DNA of 64,000 nt from an uncultured Kordiimonas sp. (GTDB lineage Bacteria > Pseudomonadota > Alphaproteobacteria > Sphingomonadales > Kordiimonadaceae), in contig CANNEK010000005.1 in assembly GCA_947503625.1 (NCBI GenBank), positions 1-64,000 on the forward strand. The letters run 5' to 3'. The notes under the pieces are model-generated. The model searched no databases. It had not been told where the DNA came from and worked only from the letters and a program-made list of their open reading frames with translations. Below are positions 48,439 through 56,933 of this stretch, one piece after another (the first letter of the stretch is position 1; each line of letters opens with the position of its first letter). A program made the position numbers and the translations under genes.

Positions 48439-48975
48439 ATGGCAAGACGACTGCCGGAAATTCTAGAAGATGTCCGTCAAAAACTTCTGGGCCGCGAAAG
48501 CACAGCAACCTGGAGCGAAAATGCTACCTCAGCCTATTCTGCAACTGTTGAAGGGCTGAAAGAGTTTAGCGGCGACACCCTTGGCAAAACAGCGGGGCGC
48601 TTTAACGAAGCCCTACCCTATATCGAGCGGGCGGGATATGAAGTTACCGAAATTGAAGTTGGCCTTGGCCTCTCCCCCAAAATCGTGCCTCACCTCAGGC
48701 TAAGGGAACTCATAGACCAGGAGGAACAATTGGTGCTTCTGGAAGAGTCCCGGGATAAAAAGCTGGTCAACACAATCCTGAGTTCTTTGTTTCGGGCCAG
48801 CGCCGCCCACAGCAAACTCAACTTTCGCAAGTTCCACTTCAGCAACATCGAGCTTGAACTCAGTGTTTTGCCAACGGTCGTTTTGAAATTTCGACCCAAT
48901 AACGAAGACCAAAGTCCGATGATCACATCAGAAAAAACAGCGCCAACAGAGCATATTGACGGACCAGAAGCTTAA
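48439..48975 (+). CDS. Conserved-looking hypothetical protein
   Basis: I do not recognise this 178-residue protein. It has no signal peptide or membrane helix. The middle (ALPYIERAGYEVTEIEVGLGLSPKIVPHLRL) looks like a small mixed domain, then a helix with an acidic, Glu-rich face (ELIDQEEQLVLLEE), then strands (NIELELSVLPTVVLKFRP). The tail from residue 160 is low complexity. ATG 48439 is chosen because GGGGAG lies nine bases upstream; the ATG at 48430 is too close to it. Confidence 0.6.
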   Translation: MARRLPEILEDVRQKLLGRESTATWSENATSAYSATVEGLKEFSGDTLGKTAGRFNEALPYIERAGYEVTEIEVGLGLSPKIVPHLRLRELIDQEEQLVLLEESRDKKLVNTILSSLFRASAAHSKLNFRKFHFSNIELELSVLPTVVLKFRPNNEDQSPMITSEKTAPTEHIDGPEA

Positions 48976-48992
48976 CTGACAAAAAGCAACCG

Positions 48993-49541
48993 CTAACCCG
49001 CTTTCAGCTTCTCAACCGCACGCTTGTGCTCTTGGGCCTCATGCACATAATGGTGTGTACCGGCCAGCATCATTTTATCTTCACCCGGTTTCAGGTCACG
49101 AAACTTGCGGGCTGGCAACCCGGCCCACATTTCCCCGGACGGTAACCGTTTCCCCGCACCGAGAAATGCGCCCGCCGCCAGAAACCCGTCCGATTCGACA
49201 ACTGTGCGATCAAGAACAGTGGCGCACATGCCAATGAACCCCCTGTCCTCTATCTTACATCCATGCAGCATGCATTTATGGCCCACAAGCACATCTTCAC
49301 CGATAAGGCACGGCGTGCCACCCTGTTCGGGCACATCAACATGGATGATCGTGCCGTCCTGAATGTTGCTACGGGCACCGATCACAATTTTATTGCAGTC
49401 GCCGCGCAAAACACTGCCATACCAAACGCTGGCACCCTCACCAATTTCTACGTCGCCAATAATAACGGCACCGGGCGCAATAAAAGCGCTTTCGTGAATA
49501 ACAGGTGTTTTACCACCGAACGGCATAATCAAAGGGTCCAT
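48993..49541 (-). CDS. Gamma-class carbonic anhydrase family protein
   Basis: A left-handed beta-helix of hexapeptide repeats (AFIAPGAVIIGDVEIGEGASVWYGSVLRGDC, IGARSNIQDGTIIHVDVP) with the zinc ligands of the gamma carbonic anhydrase-like family: His in IIHVD and the two His of GHKCMLHGC. The C-terminal GLPARKFRDLK helix is usual. Members hydrate CO2, or act as structural subunits or transferases. The start is MDPLIMPF at 49541; MKDD at 49556 is also possible. It is followed by a sterol-desaturase family gene on the same strand. Confidence 0.93.
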   Translation of the reverse strand: MDPLIMPFGGKTPVIHESAFIAPGAVIIGDVEIGEGASVWYGSVLRGDCNKIVIGARSNIQDGTIIHVDVPEQGGTPCLIGEDVLVGHKCMLHGCKIEDRGFIGMCATVLDRTVVESDGFLAAGAFLGAGKRLPSGEMWAGLPARKFRDLKPGEDKMMLAGTHHYVHEAQEHKRAVEKLKAG

Positions 49542-49618
49542 AGGGTCATCTTTCACAGCATGAGTTTTGCCGTAATATGGATCGCAGTGCCGCCCTGAAC
49601 AAGTGCTCGCTGCCGAGT

Positions 49619-50452
49619 TTATTCCGCAGCCTTCAACTCTTCAGCTTCAACGGTACCTTTCCGCCCTCCCACCAGTGGCCAGAGCAACAACTGGGCACCG
49701 GATACTTCGTTCAGGTTCTCAACGCCATATTCTGCGGGGTACTGGCGCGTGATTTTGGCTGTCCCAAAGATCATGTCCCACAGGAAGAAAAAGTTTGAAA
49801 AATTGCCTTTGTAGTGCGTGACACCATCGCTTTTGTGCCGGCCATGATGCGCCGAGTGCGTTGCAGGCGTAGAGATAACCCGTTCAACCACCCACATAAG
49901 CGGGCTGAGCCATTTTATTTTGTAGAGAGGTTCGTCCCAATGCACGCTCGAATGTGCACCGATAATCACCAGGCTTTTGGCAACCACATAAAAGGCGTAG
50001 ACTTCGCCAGCACCCAAATAGACAAGCAGGCCGGTAACCCAGAGACTGGGCATCGGGATATAATACAGCAGGCCATTGCGGTATGTGATGCGCACATTCA
50101 GATAGTCGGCATCATGATGAACCCTGTGCAGATTATAGAGCACCGGGAACGTATGGCTGGCCCGGTGCCACCAATACTGCAACATGTCGTCACCAATCAT
50201 CAAAAGCCCGAACAGCGCCCATACGGGTAGGCTGGCCAAAGCCCCTGCATGATCAGGGAACAGAGCCGCAGCAAGACCCGCACCAGTAAAAATGATCAGT
50301 GGGACACTAAGAAAAAATACATTTGCGGTAGAGAACACCTCAATAAAGACGTCGCGCATTCTGGTCTTGTCTTTTTCCAGAAAACGCCCAGCCATAAGTT
50401 CGATAAAAATTACCGCTACCAAGGCCAGTACGATTGTTGCTGCGCTTGTCAT
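49619..50452 (-). CDS. Sterol desaturase/fatty-acid hydroxylase family protein
   Basis: A 277-residue membrane enzyme with histidine boxes for a non-heme diiron centre: WHRASH, HRVHHD and HSAHHG, plus HSSVH in a separate loop. Helices flank them (about residues 4-20, 45-66, 80-96, 150-170). Such enzymes hydroxylate or desaturate lipids such as fatty acids, hopanoids or carotenoids. The lipid target is not shown. It is divergent from the LysR gene, which is a likely regulator. Confidence 0.92.
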   Translation of the reverse strand: MTSAATIVLALVAVIFIELMAGRFLEKDKTRMRDVFIEVFSTANVFFLSVPLIIFTGAGLAAALFPDHAGALASLPVWALFGLLMIGDDMLQYWWHRASHTFPVLYNLHRVHHDADYLNVRITYRNGLLYYIPMPSLWVTGLLVYLGAGEVYAFYVVAKSLVIIGAHSSVHWDEPLYKIKWLSPLMWVVERVISTPATHSAHHGRHKSDGVTHYKGNFSNFFFLWDMIFGTAKITRQYPAEYGVENLNEVSGAQLLLWPLVGGRKGTVEAEELKAAE

Positions 50453-50540
50453 TGCCTCTCTCCTTCAGACAAACACTAGCATTCGTATTTAATATATTTT
50501 AGTGATATATATTCATTAAATAATAACTTTTGGTTATGAT

Positions 50541-51443
50541 ATGCTTGATGTTAGGCACCTACGACACCTGATCGCAGTTGCGGAAGAAGGCACATTGCAG
50601 AAAGCCTCTGACCGCCTGAATATAACGCAGCCTGCACTTACCAAAAGTATCCGGGCGCTTGAAACCTATCTGAACTCCAGCCTCTTTGACCGGGTGGGTC
50701 GCGGCATGCAACTGACAGACCTCGGGGCCGAACTGGTTGAAAGCGGCAGGCGCATACTGCGTTCTGTACGCGATACCGAGCAAATGATAGAAAACTGGAA
50801 CAAGGGCGATTCCGGCCGTATCACCATCGGACTCGGCCCTGCCTACACGGTGCTTCTATCAGCCAACCTGATCGAAACGGTCATCAGCAGATTTGCCTCC
50901 GTGCGCCTGCAGCTTGAAACCGGCGATACCACAAATCTGGTCGCGCGGCTTCTGGAAGACACGATCGACATCGCCGTTTGTGATATTGCTTCAGTGCCCA
51001 AAGATCAGGACATTGTTGCTATTGACCTCAAACCACAGGCCATTGTTGCACTCGTGCGCTCCGGGCACCCGCTGTCAATGCACACGAGGCCAACCATGGC
51101 GAGCCTGGAAAACTTCCCCGTGGGTCACAGCCCGGCACCTGACCAGTTTGCAGACTTTAGCGCCAATATCGCCGCGAGCGGCAAGCTCTGTTTGTCGGAA
51201 AACTATGATGCCCTGGCGCAGGTGGCAAAAACATCTGATCTGGTTGTCCTCCTGCCGCGAAATCTGGCCGAAGCCTATGTTGAACCGGGCCTGTTTGACC
51301 TGATCGACATAGAGGGCATTCCCCAACAATCTGCGCCCAAAATCCTGTATCGGCAAGGCAGCAAGCTTCTTCCGCCGCTTGGCCACAAACTCGTTGAACA
51401 CATCCAGTCAAATTTTGCACCCAGCACAACCAGCGCCGCTTGA
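50541..51443 (+). CDS. LysR family transcriptional regulator
   Basis: The N-terminal winged helix is typical (MLDVRHLRHLIAVAEEGTLQKASDRLNITQPALTKSIRALETYLNSSLFDRVGRGMQLTDLGAELV), followed by the linker helix and a two-lobed effector domain (RITIGLGPAYTVLLSANLIETVISRFASVRLQLETGDTTNLV). It is divergent from the desaturase-family gene with 88 AT-rich bases between, the classical LysR arrangement. The inducer is unknown. Confidence 0.95.
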   Translation: MLDVRHLRHLIAVAEEGTLQKASDRLNITQPALTKSIRALETYLNSSLFDRVGRGMQLTDLGAELVESGRRILRSVRDTEQMIENWNKGDSGRITIGLGPAYTVLLSANLIETVISRFASVRLQLETGDTTNLVARLLEDTIDIAVCDIASVPKDQDIVAIDLKPQAIVALVRSGHPLSMHTRPTMASLENFPVGHSPAPDQFADFSANIAASGKLCLSENYDALAQVAKTSDLVVLLPRNLAEAYVEPGLFDLIDIEGIPQQSAPKILYRQGSKLLPPLGHKLVEHIQSNFAPSTTSAA

Positions 51444-51566
51444 GTAAGGTTTTACCTCGGGCACCTTAATTGTGCGGCCGCGCGGTTGTGTTCACACAAA
51501 TGGCACTTGCCTGCAGCCTTTACTTGAGGAATGATGCCCATCGGTTGTACTTCAGGGGGAAGTAGC

Positions 51567-53720
51567 ATGACCGATGGCTTCAGATACAAGGCCTTCATAA
51601 GCTATAGCCACACGGACAAGGTGGCGGGGAACAAACTTCTAAAAGATCTGGAAAACTACCGGGTCCCCAAAAGACTTGTCGGCAAAACGGCACCAGCCGG
51701 CGGCACCATTCCGGGCCGGGTCGGGCAGGTGTTTCGTGACCGGGACGAATTGCCGGCAGCAGAAGACCTTACCGCAGAGGTCAAGAAGGCTCTCACCCAG
51801 TCGGAATTCATGATTGTGCTTTGTTCGCCTGCTGCAGCGGCCTCGCGCTGGGTGAACCGGGAAATCATCGAGTTTAAAAAACTCACCGGCGAGCGCCGCA
51901 TCCTTTCGGTGATCCTTTCGGGGGAACCCTTTGCATCTGACCACGGCGCGGCTGACCGGGAGTGCTTTCCCCCGGCACTGCGCTTCAGGCTCGGCGATAA
52001 CGGCATGCTCACCACCACGCCCGCAGAACCCCTTGCCGCCGATTTCCGGGCCGCCGGAGACGGCCCGAGGCGCGGCAGGCTGAAGCTGGTCGCCGGGCTA
52101 TTGGGCATTGGCCTCGACGCCCTGATCGAACGTGACCTGCAAAGAAAAATGCGCCGTGTGATGGTCGTCACGGCAGCGAGCGTTTTCGCCATGCTAGGCA
52201 TGGGTTTCCTGACATACGAGGCCGTAACCGCCCGGCAGGATGCCGAGCATCATCGCGGTGAAGCAGAAGGACTGATCGAGTTCATGTTGACCGACCTGAG
52301 AGATAAGCTGGAGCCTGTTGGCAGGCTGGATGTGCTCGACGCGGTCGGCGAACAAGCGGTTGCTTATTATGACCGGCAGGCGCTCGATGATATGCCTGAC
52401 GACGCGCTTGGCCGCCGTGCCCGCGCTTTTCATCTGCTCGGTGAAATCGACGACAAACAAGGTGACCTTGAAGGCGCACATGAAAAATTCGAAGCCGCCT
52501 ATTTGACGACGGCCACCCAACTGGCACAGGACCCAGACAACACAGATCGCATCTTCGACCACTCCCAAAGCGCTTTTTGGGTGGGTTTCCTTGAGTGGCA
52601 GCTCGGCAACTATAAACAGGCCGAATTCGCACTCAAGACATACAAAATGCTGTCTCAAGCACTGGTCACCAGAGACCCACAAAACAAGAATTGGCGGTAT
52701 GAACTGGCATATTCGAACAGCAATCTCGGAACGCTGTCATTAAGACAGTTTAGTCAACCAGAAAAAGCACTCCCATTTTTCCAGGAATCGCTAACACTAT
52801 TCAAAGCTCTAGCCAAACTGGCGCCTAGCGATGCTGATGCCATCATGGAAGTGACTGATGCCTACGCCTGGGTCGCAGATTCATACAGAATGCTGGGGGA
52901 GTTATTGGAAGCTCGAGCACACAGGCAAAAAGAACTCGAACTCTATACATCGCTAGTAGAAACCCATCCACACAATATGAAAGCACTTGTGGGGCAAGCC
53001 AATACACGGGTTGCTCTATCAATGATTGACTTCGATCTCGGTAGAATTGCTCCAGCCTTGTCAGAGATGAAATCGGCTTCAAAAGCTCTGGAAGACTTTG
53101 TTTCTAGAGACCCCGAAAATACTGAATGGAGAAAATTTTCTGCAATGAGTCATCTGCATTTAGCGGAGGCGCTAACTGCATTGGGTGAGCATGAACAAGC
53201 TAGAAGAGCTATTTTGCAGGTTCATAACATGGAGAAGAAGTTTACTGCCGAAAGCAGAGTAAAAAGCGAAATTAAATACAAGGTAATCGCGCTCCGCCGC
53301 CTAATTCAAGCCAAACTGGAATACTATCGTGGCAATTATCACGTAGCCGCCAAGGCCGTGGAAGAGCTGATTCCAGATTTGAGGCATGATCTCGACGTAC
53401 TTTTAGAGACAAACGGAGGTATTGAGGTTCTCATCGCCACCATGGACCTACAGTCCCGCCTCCATATTGATAGGAGACAGTATTCTAATGCCCGATCAGT
53501 TTTACTGGAGATAAAGCAACTGCTTACAGACCCGGCAAGAAGTTTTTCTCTTAGAAACCAACTCGCACTAGCAAAAGCGCTGACCTCACTGAATGAAGCC
53601 ACTAAAGCAAATTCGATCATAAATGGACTGCAACTCAAGAGTTACAGACATCCTGACTTTGAACAATTTGAGACTGCCAGTTTGCCTGCAGCCCCGGCTC
53701 CTGTTGCGCAGCAAAATTGA
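51567..53720 (+). CDS. TIR-domain protein with membrane helix and C-terminal TPR repeats
   Basis: A TIR domain fills residues 5-135: YKAFISYSHTDKVAGNKLLKDLENYRVPKRL, then VGQVFRDRDELPAAEDLTAEVKKAL and the S-x-W-x-x-x-E block SRWVNREI, whose Glu99 would be the catalytic residue if it cleaves NAD. A transmembrane helix follows (about residues 197-217, VMVVTAASVFAMLGMGFLTYEAV), then about 500 residues of helical repeats of TPR kind. The TIR would face the cytoplasm. ATG 51567 is preferred (GGGGG about six bases upstream). It is the first gene of a tight co-directional run, 12 bases before the next gene. The first half is GC-rich and the TPR half is markedly AT-richer. A role as immune or stress effector is inferred. 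Confidence 0.9.
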   Translation: MTDGFRYKAFISYSHTDKVAGNKLLKDLENYRVPKRLVGKTAPAGGTIPGRVGQVFRDRDELPAAEDLTAEVKKALTQSEFMIVLCSPAAAASRWVNREIIEFKKLTGERRILSVILSGEPFASDHGAADRECFPPALRFRLGDNGMLTTTPAEPLAADFRAAGDGPRRGRLKLVAGLLGIGLDALIERDLQRKMRRVMVVTAASVFAMLGMGFLTYEAVTARQDAEHHRGEAEGLIEFMLTDLRDKLEPVGRLDVLDAVGEQAVAYYDRQALDDMPDDALGRRARAFHLLGEIDDKQGDLEGAHEKFEAAYLTTATQLAQDPDNTDRIFDHSQSAFWVGFLEWQLGNYKQAEFALKTYKMLSQALVTRDPQNKNWRYELAYSNSNLGTLSLRQFSQPEKALPFFQESLTLFKALAKLAPSDADAIMEVTDAYAWVADSYRMLGELLEARAHRQKELELYTSLVETHPHNMKALVGQANTRVALSMIDFDLGRIAPALSEMKSASKALEDFVSRDPENTEWRKFSAMSHLHLAEALTALGEHEQARRAILQVHNMEKKFTAESRVKSEIKYKVIALRRLIQAKLEYYRGNYHVAAKAVEELIPDLRHDLDVLLETNGGIEVLIATMDLQSRLHIDRRQYSNARSVLLEIKQLLTDPARSFSLRNQLALAKALTSLNEATKANSIINGLQLKSYRHPDFEQFETASLPAAPAPVAQQN

Positions 53721-53732
53721 GGAGAAAACACA

Positions 53733-54395
53733 ATGGTCGTGTATGATGAAATCTTAACGGTAAGAGTTCGATTAAGGAAAAAGTGGATTTGGAAACGAGG
53801 TATCAAATCCACTTTCATATTTGATGTAGACCCTCATACACCTATCCGTGGTGGCTTGGAAGACTACTTGAACTACTTGCAAAATGACATCAGGCTATCG
53901 ACTTCCAATGTCAATGATCTAGTAGACAAATACCGAAAAAGAGCCCGGAGACATTACGGGACTTTTCCTGTGTTTCTATTTAGGGAAATACTAAGAGCAT
54001 TACAGTTGTTGATAAAATTCGGCCGCGGCCTGGTCCCGTTCTTACCTCCGATTAAAACGCCCTTCGATATATCTCTGAAATTGCCAGACGGCACAGCCCG
54101 CAAAACACCCTGCTATCTCTTATATATTTGTGAAACTTCAAACTGGAAATTTCGTGGTGATGACCTGACGGGTGAAGTCATGAGTTCTCCAGACCCGAAC
54201 ATCGGCAACCATCTCAGTTTCCCAAACGTTGGCAAACAAGCGAAAACCGAGTTCTTTGGAGTCGCAGTAGTGGACCCCGGTTTCCCACAGAATGGGGCCA
54301 ACAAAGAGTTCAAGGTAAACATTAATATGTGGGTGGAACAAGATCCGAACCGCAATACACCGGTTATCATCGATCCGAAAATAAGGAACCCGTAG
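53733..54395 (+). CDS. Unknown protein, first of a paralogous pair ending in VIIDPKIRNP
   Basis: I cannot assign a family. No signal peptide is seen; one hydrophobic stretch lies near residues 85-105. It opens with alternating strand patterns (ILTVRVRLRKKW) and has the blocks HTPIRGGLEDY, PFDISL, PCYLLYICETSNWKFRGD, FFGVAVVDPGFPQ and the C-terminal IIDPKIRNP. The next gene has the same blocks in the same order. It starts 12 bases after the TIR gene with GAGGAG just before the ATG, so the two are almost surely co-transcribed. The base composition is AT-richer than the surroundings. Confidence 0.8.
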   Translation: MVVYDEILTVRVRLRKKWIWKRGIKSTFIFDVDPHTPIRGGLEDYLNYLQNDIRLSTSNVNDLVDKYRKRARRHYGTFPVFLFREILRALQLLIKFGRGLVPFLPPIKTPFDISLKLPDGTARKTPCYLLYICETSNWKFRGDDLTGEVMSSPDPNIGNHLSFPNVGKQAKTEFFGVAVVDPGFPQNGANKEFKVNINMWVEQDPNRNTPVIIDPKIRNP

Positions 54396-54470
54396 GGTAA
54401 CTAAAACGCCGAAAAACCAAGACGAAACGCCGACTAAAACCTACATAGCGACCGACAAGGGAGAGGCTAC

Positions 54471-55241
54471 ATGACTCTAAAAATCATCACGGTTAGAGTT
54501 AACCTTACAAAAAACCCCGGCGGAGGGGCCGGGAACAAATTCTATTTTTCCGTTGACTCCAAGACCCCACTCAAGGGCGGCCTAGGGCAGTATGAACAAA
54601 TTATCTGGAATGACTTGACAAAAACCCACCAAGTTGAATCTGGTGCAGTCGAGGCCGCCATAAGAAAGTATAATAGTGATGCCGATGAATATCATGAGTC
54701 GTCAGACCGAGACAAAAACAATCAGGATTTCCTGGCAGAGATAACACAACATATCGAAGGCCTTCAAAACAAACTGCTTGAACGGGACTATGGGCTTGAT
54801 TTCATGATTACTGGCGATGGCATTAACCGAAACCCTTCGCCTTTTGACGTGAGCTTGAGCTCCGACAACATCAACGCATACAGCGACCCATGCTATCTGT
54901 TTTACATCTGCGAGATTGATAACTGGTATTTTAGAGGCAATAGCTCAGTGAATGCCAAAAAAGACAAACTGATTATTGAAGCAATCCCGCACGACAGCAA
55001 TGCGCCTGATGCCCCGGAGCATTATTTCCCAAACCTTCCAAGAGTTGCAGACATGAAAGACAGGCTCAAATATTTTGGTGTCTTCGTCAAGAAACCCGGC
55101 TTCCCGGCTCATCCCAAATATCCGACTAATGCAGCGAACAAGAAAATGCACGGATTTGACTTCAACATTTACATGTCAGTGCAACAAGGCAATAACCATG
55201 ATACATTAATTGTTATCGATCCTAAAATTCGCAACCCCTGA
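54471..55241 (+). CDS. Unknown protein, second of a paralogous pair ending in VIDPKIRNP
   Basis: A 256-residue relative of the preceding protein, with the same blocks: IITVRVNLTKN, KTPLKGGLGQY, PFDVSL, PCYLFYICEIDNWYFRGN, YFGVFVKKPGFPA, and the identical last eight residues IDPKIRNP. The region between the second and third blocks (residues 45-110) is a different, charged helical segment, and this copy lacks the hydrophobic stretch of the first. No signal peptide is seen. GGGAGAGG precedes the ATG. Ends 18 bases before the cyclase-domain gene. Confidence 0.8.
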   Translation: MTLKIITVRVNLTKNPGGGAGNKFYFSVDSKTPLKGGLGQYEQIIWNDLTKTHQVESGAVEAAIRKYNSDADEYHESSDRDKNNQDFLAEITQHIEGLQNKLLERDYGLDFMITGDGINRNPSPFDVSLSSDNINAYSDPCYLFYICEIDNWYFRGNSSVNAKKDKLIIEAIPHDSNAPDAPEHYFPNLPRVADMKDRLKYFGVFVKKPGFPAHPKYPTNAANKKMHGFDFNIYMSVQQGNNHDTLIVIDPKIRNP

Positions 55242-55259
55242 TTTGGAGGTCCGCGAAGT

Positions 55260-56933
55260 TTGTCTATTGTAAGCAAGATTGTTTCCCTTCTCCGCTCTGG
55301 TGCACTTGAACAGGCGGAGAAGGAATACCTGCGGCTTGGCCTTGATAAGGATCAGTCCAGCGAAGATGTGATAGCGCTGGGTGGTCGCATCCTGAAGGCA
55401 AAAGCCCTTGAGCACAAAGGCGCGGACCGCCAGAGACTCGCGCTTATGGCGGCCGAGAAGTACGCGGCAGCGCACACGCGGTTCGGCGGCACCTTCAGCG
55501 GCATCAACACCGCCGCCCTGTATCTGGTCGGCAGTCAGCCTGACAAGGCTCAAGCTGCAGCTCGCGGTGTTCAAAAAAGCCTGAAAAGCAAATCGCCAAA
55601 ACCCGGCGCAGACGCCTATTACCATATGGCAACGGCCGCGGAAGCGGCCTTCATCCTTGATGACAGAGCGCAGGCAAACACCATGCTGGCCGATGCCCTG
55701 CCGCTCGATCCGCACAATCATGAAGCTCACGCCAGCACACTGAAACAGCTTGAAATGCTGTCAGAAACCACAGGCGCACCGATAGACTGGCTAACCCCCT
55801 TCAGGCCGCCCAAATCACTGCATTTTGCCGGCCACTTGTTCGCGCTTGGCGATAGCGACCTGGCCCTTGAAGGGGCATCCGTTTACGGGCTTGAGAAAGC
55901 GATTGACGATGAACTGAAAGCGGGCGGATACGGCGCAGCATACGGGGCGCTGGCAGCGGGGTCTGATATCCTGATTGCCGAACGGTTGCTCGCACACGGC
56001 ATTGATCTTCATGTCGTGCAGCCATGCCCCGACCAGTTGTTTGAAGATATCTCCATCAAGCCGTTCGGGGATGAATGGCAGGCCCGGTTCGAGGCTTGCC
56101 TCGCCAGTGCCGCCAGCGTGCGCACCATATCCCGGGACACCAGTGTATGTGATGACCTGACAACGGCATTTGCAAGTGAAACAGCAATGGGCCTTGCGGT
56201 CCTGCGCTCAGAAAACCTCGCCACAACGGCCGAACAGCTACTGATATGGGACGGTACGGAAGGAAGAGGTGTTTCAGGCACCGCGCGGGATGCCGTCCTG
56301 TGGCGTGCGTCTGGTCGGTACCAGCGAACCATACCCTATGCATTCAAACGCAACATAACCCGGACAGACCGCAACAGCCATAACCCCAGCAGAAGCCTGA
56401 AGGCCATGCTGTTCGCAGACGTTAAGGGCTTTGGCAAACTGAATGAAAAGCAAGTGCCCATTTTTGTTGAAAAGGTGCTGACACCGCTCGCCTCTCATTT
56501 TGGTGGGCCGACCGAAAAACCCGCGCATATGAACACCTGGGGGGATGGGCTTTTCCTCGTGTTCGACACCGTGACCGACGCCGCCAATGCCGCGGTAAAA
56601 TTACAGGCAACGTTTCAGGAAATCGTTCCTGCAGCCATTGGCCTGCCTGAAGGTCTAGCCCTGCGGGTTGGCGGGCATTATGGGCCGGTTCACTCTCTGA
56701 CCGATCCGTTTATGAACAGAAACGGCGTTTTCGGTCGTGAAGTCACCACAGCTGCCCGCATCGAGCCTGTTACGGCGCCCGGTTCAATATTTGTCAGCGA
56801 GCCGTTTGCCTGCGCGCTTGCCCTGACAAACCCCGAGGGCCTGCACTGCGAACCGCTGCGTGAAGCTGTTCCGGATAAAGACGGAAACCCGATGACTTTA
56901 TTCAGTTTGCGAAAAACCAACAGGCTCAGTTAA
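55260..56933 (+). CDS. Helical-repeat, SLOG-like, class III nucleotidyl cyclase protein
   Basis: Residues 1-170 are helical repeats resembling the TPR/TRAFs-binding class. Residues ~222-300 resemble a SLOG-type nucleotide-binding fold (GYGAAYGALAAGSDILIAERLL then a VQPC strand and FEACLASAASV). Residues ~380-555 are a class III cyclase: metal-binding Asp387 (LFADVKGFG) and Asp429 (NTWGDGLFLVF) are present, as is the late Arg500 (TTAARIEP). The two substrate-selecting positions are Asn425 and Gly489, unlike adenylyl (Lys, Asp) or guanylyl (Glu, Cys) cyclases, and the ribose-binding Asn is Thr496. The start is TTG with GGAGGT nine bases before. It overlaps the convergent Crp/Fnr gene by 8 bases. 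Confidence 0.88.
   Translation: MSIVSKIVSLLRSGALEQAEKEYLRLGLDKDQSSEDVIALGGRILKAKALEHKGADRQRLALMAAEKYAAAHTRFGGTFSGINTAALYLVGSQPDKAQAAARGVQKSLKSKSPKPGADAYYHMATAAEAAFILDDRAQANTMLADALPLDPHNHEAHASTLKQLEMLSETTGAPIDWLTPFRPPKSLHFAGHLFALGDSDLALEGASVYGLEKAIDDELKAGGYGAAYGALAAGSDILIAERLLAHGIDLHVVQPCPDQLFEDISIKPFGDEWQARFEACLASAASVRTISRDTSVCDDLTTAFASETAMGLAVLRSENLATTAEQLLIWDGTEGRGVSGTARDAVLWRASGRYQRTIPYAFKRNITRTDRNSHNPSRSLKAMLFADVKGFGKLNEKQVPIFVEKVLTPLASHFGGPTEKPAHMNTWGDGLFLVFDTVTDAANAAVKLQATFQEIVPAAIGLPEGLALRVGGHYGPVHSLTDPFMNRNGVFGREVTTAARIEPVTAPGSIFVSEPFACALALTNPEGLHCEPLREAVPDKDGNPMTLFSLRKTNRLS

Noticed and set aside
51567-53720. Calling the TIR gene part of canonical Pycsar or Thoeris
   Set aside because: The TIR is fused to a membrane helix and TPR and not to a cNMP- or SLOG-binding sensor; no ThsA-like gene is present and the cyclase is not the small stand-alone type, so a named system is not supported.
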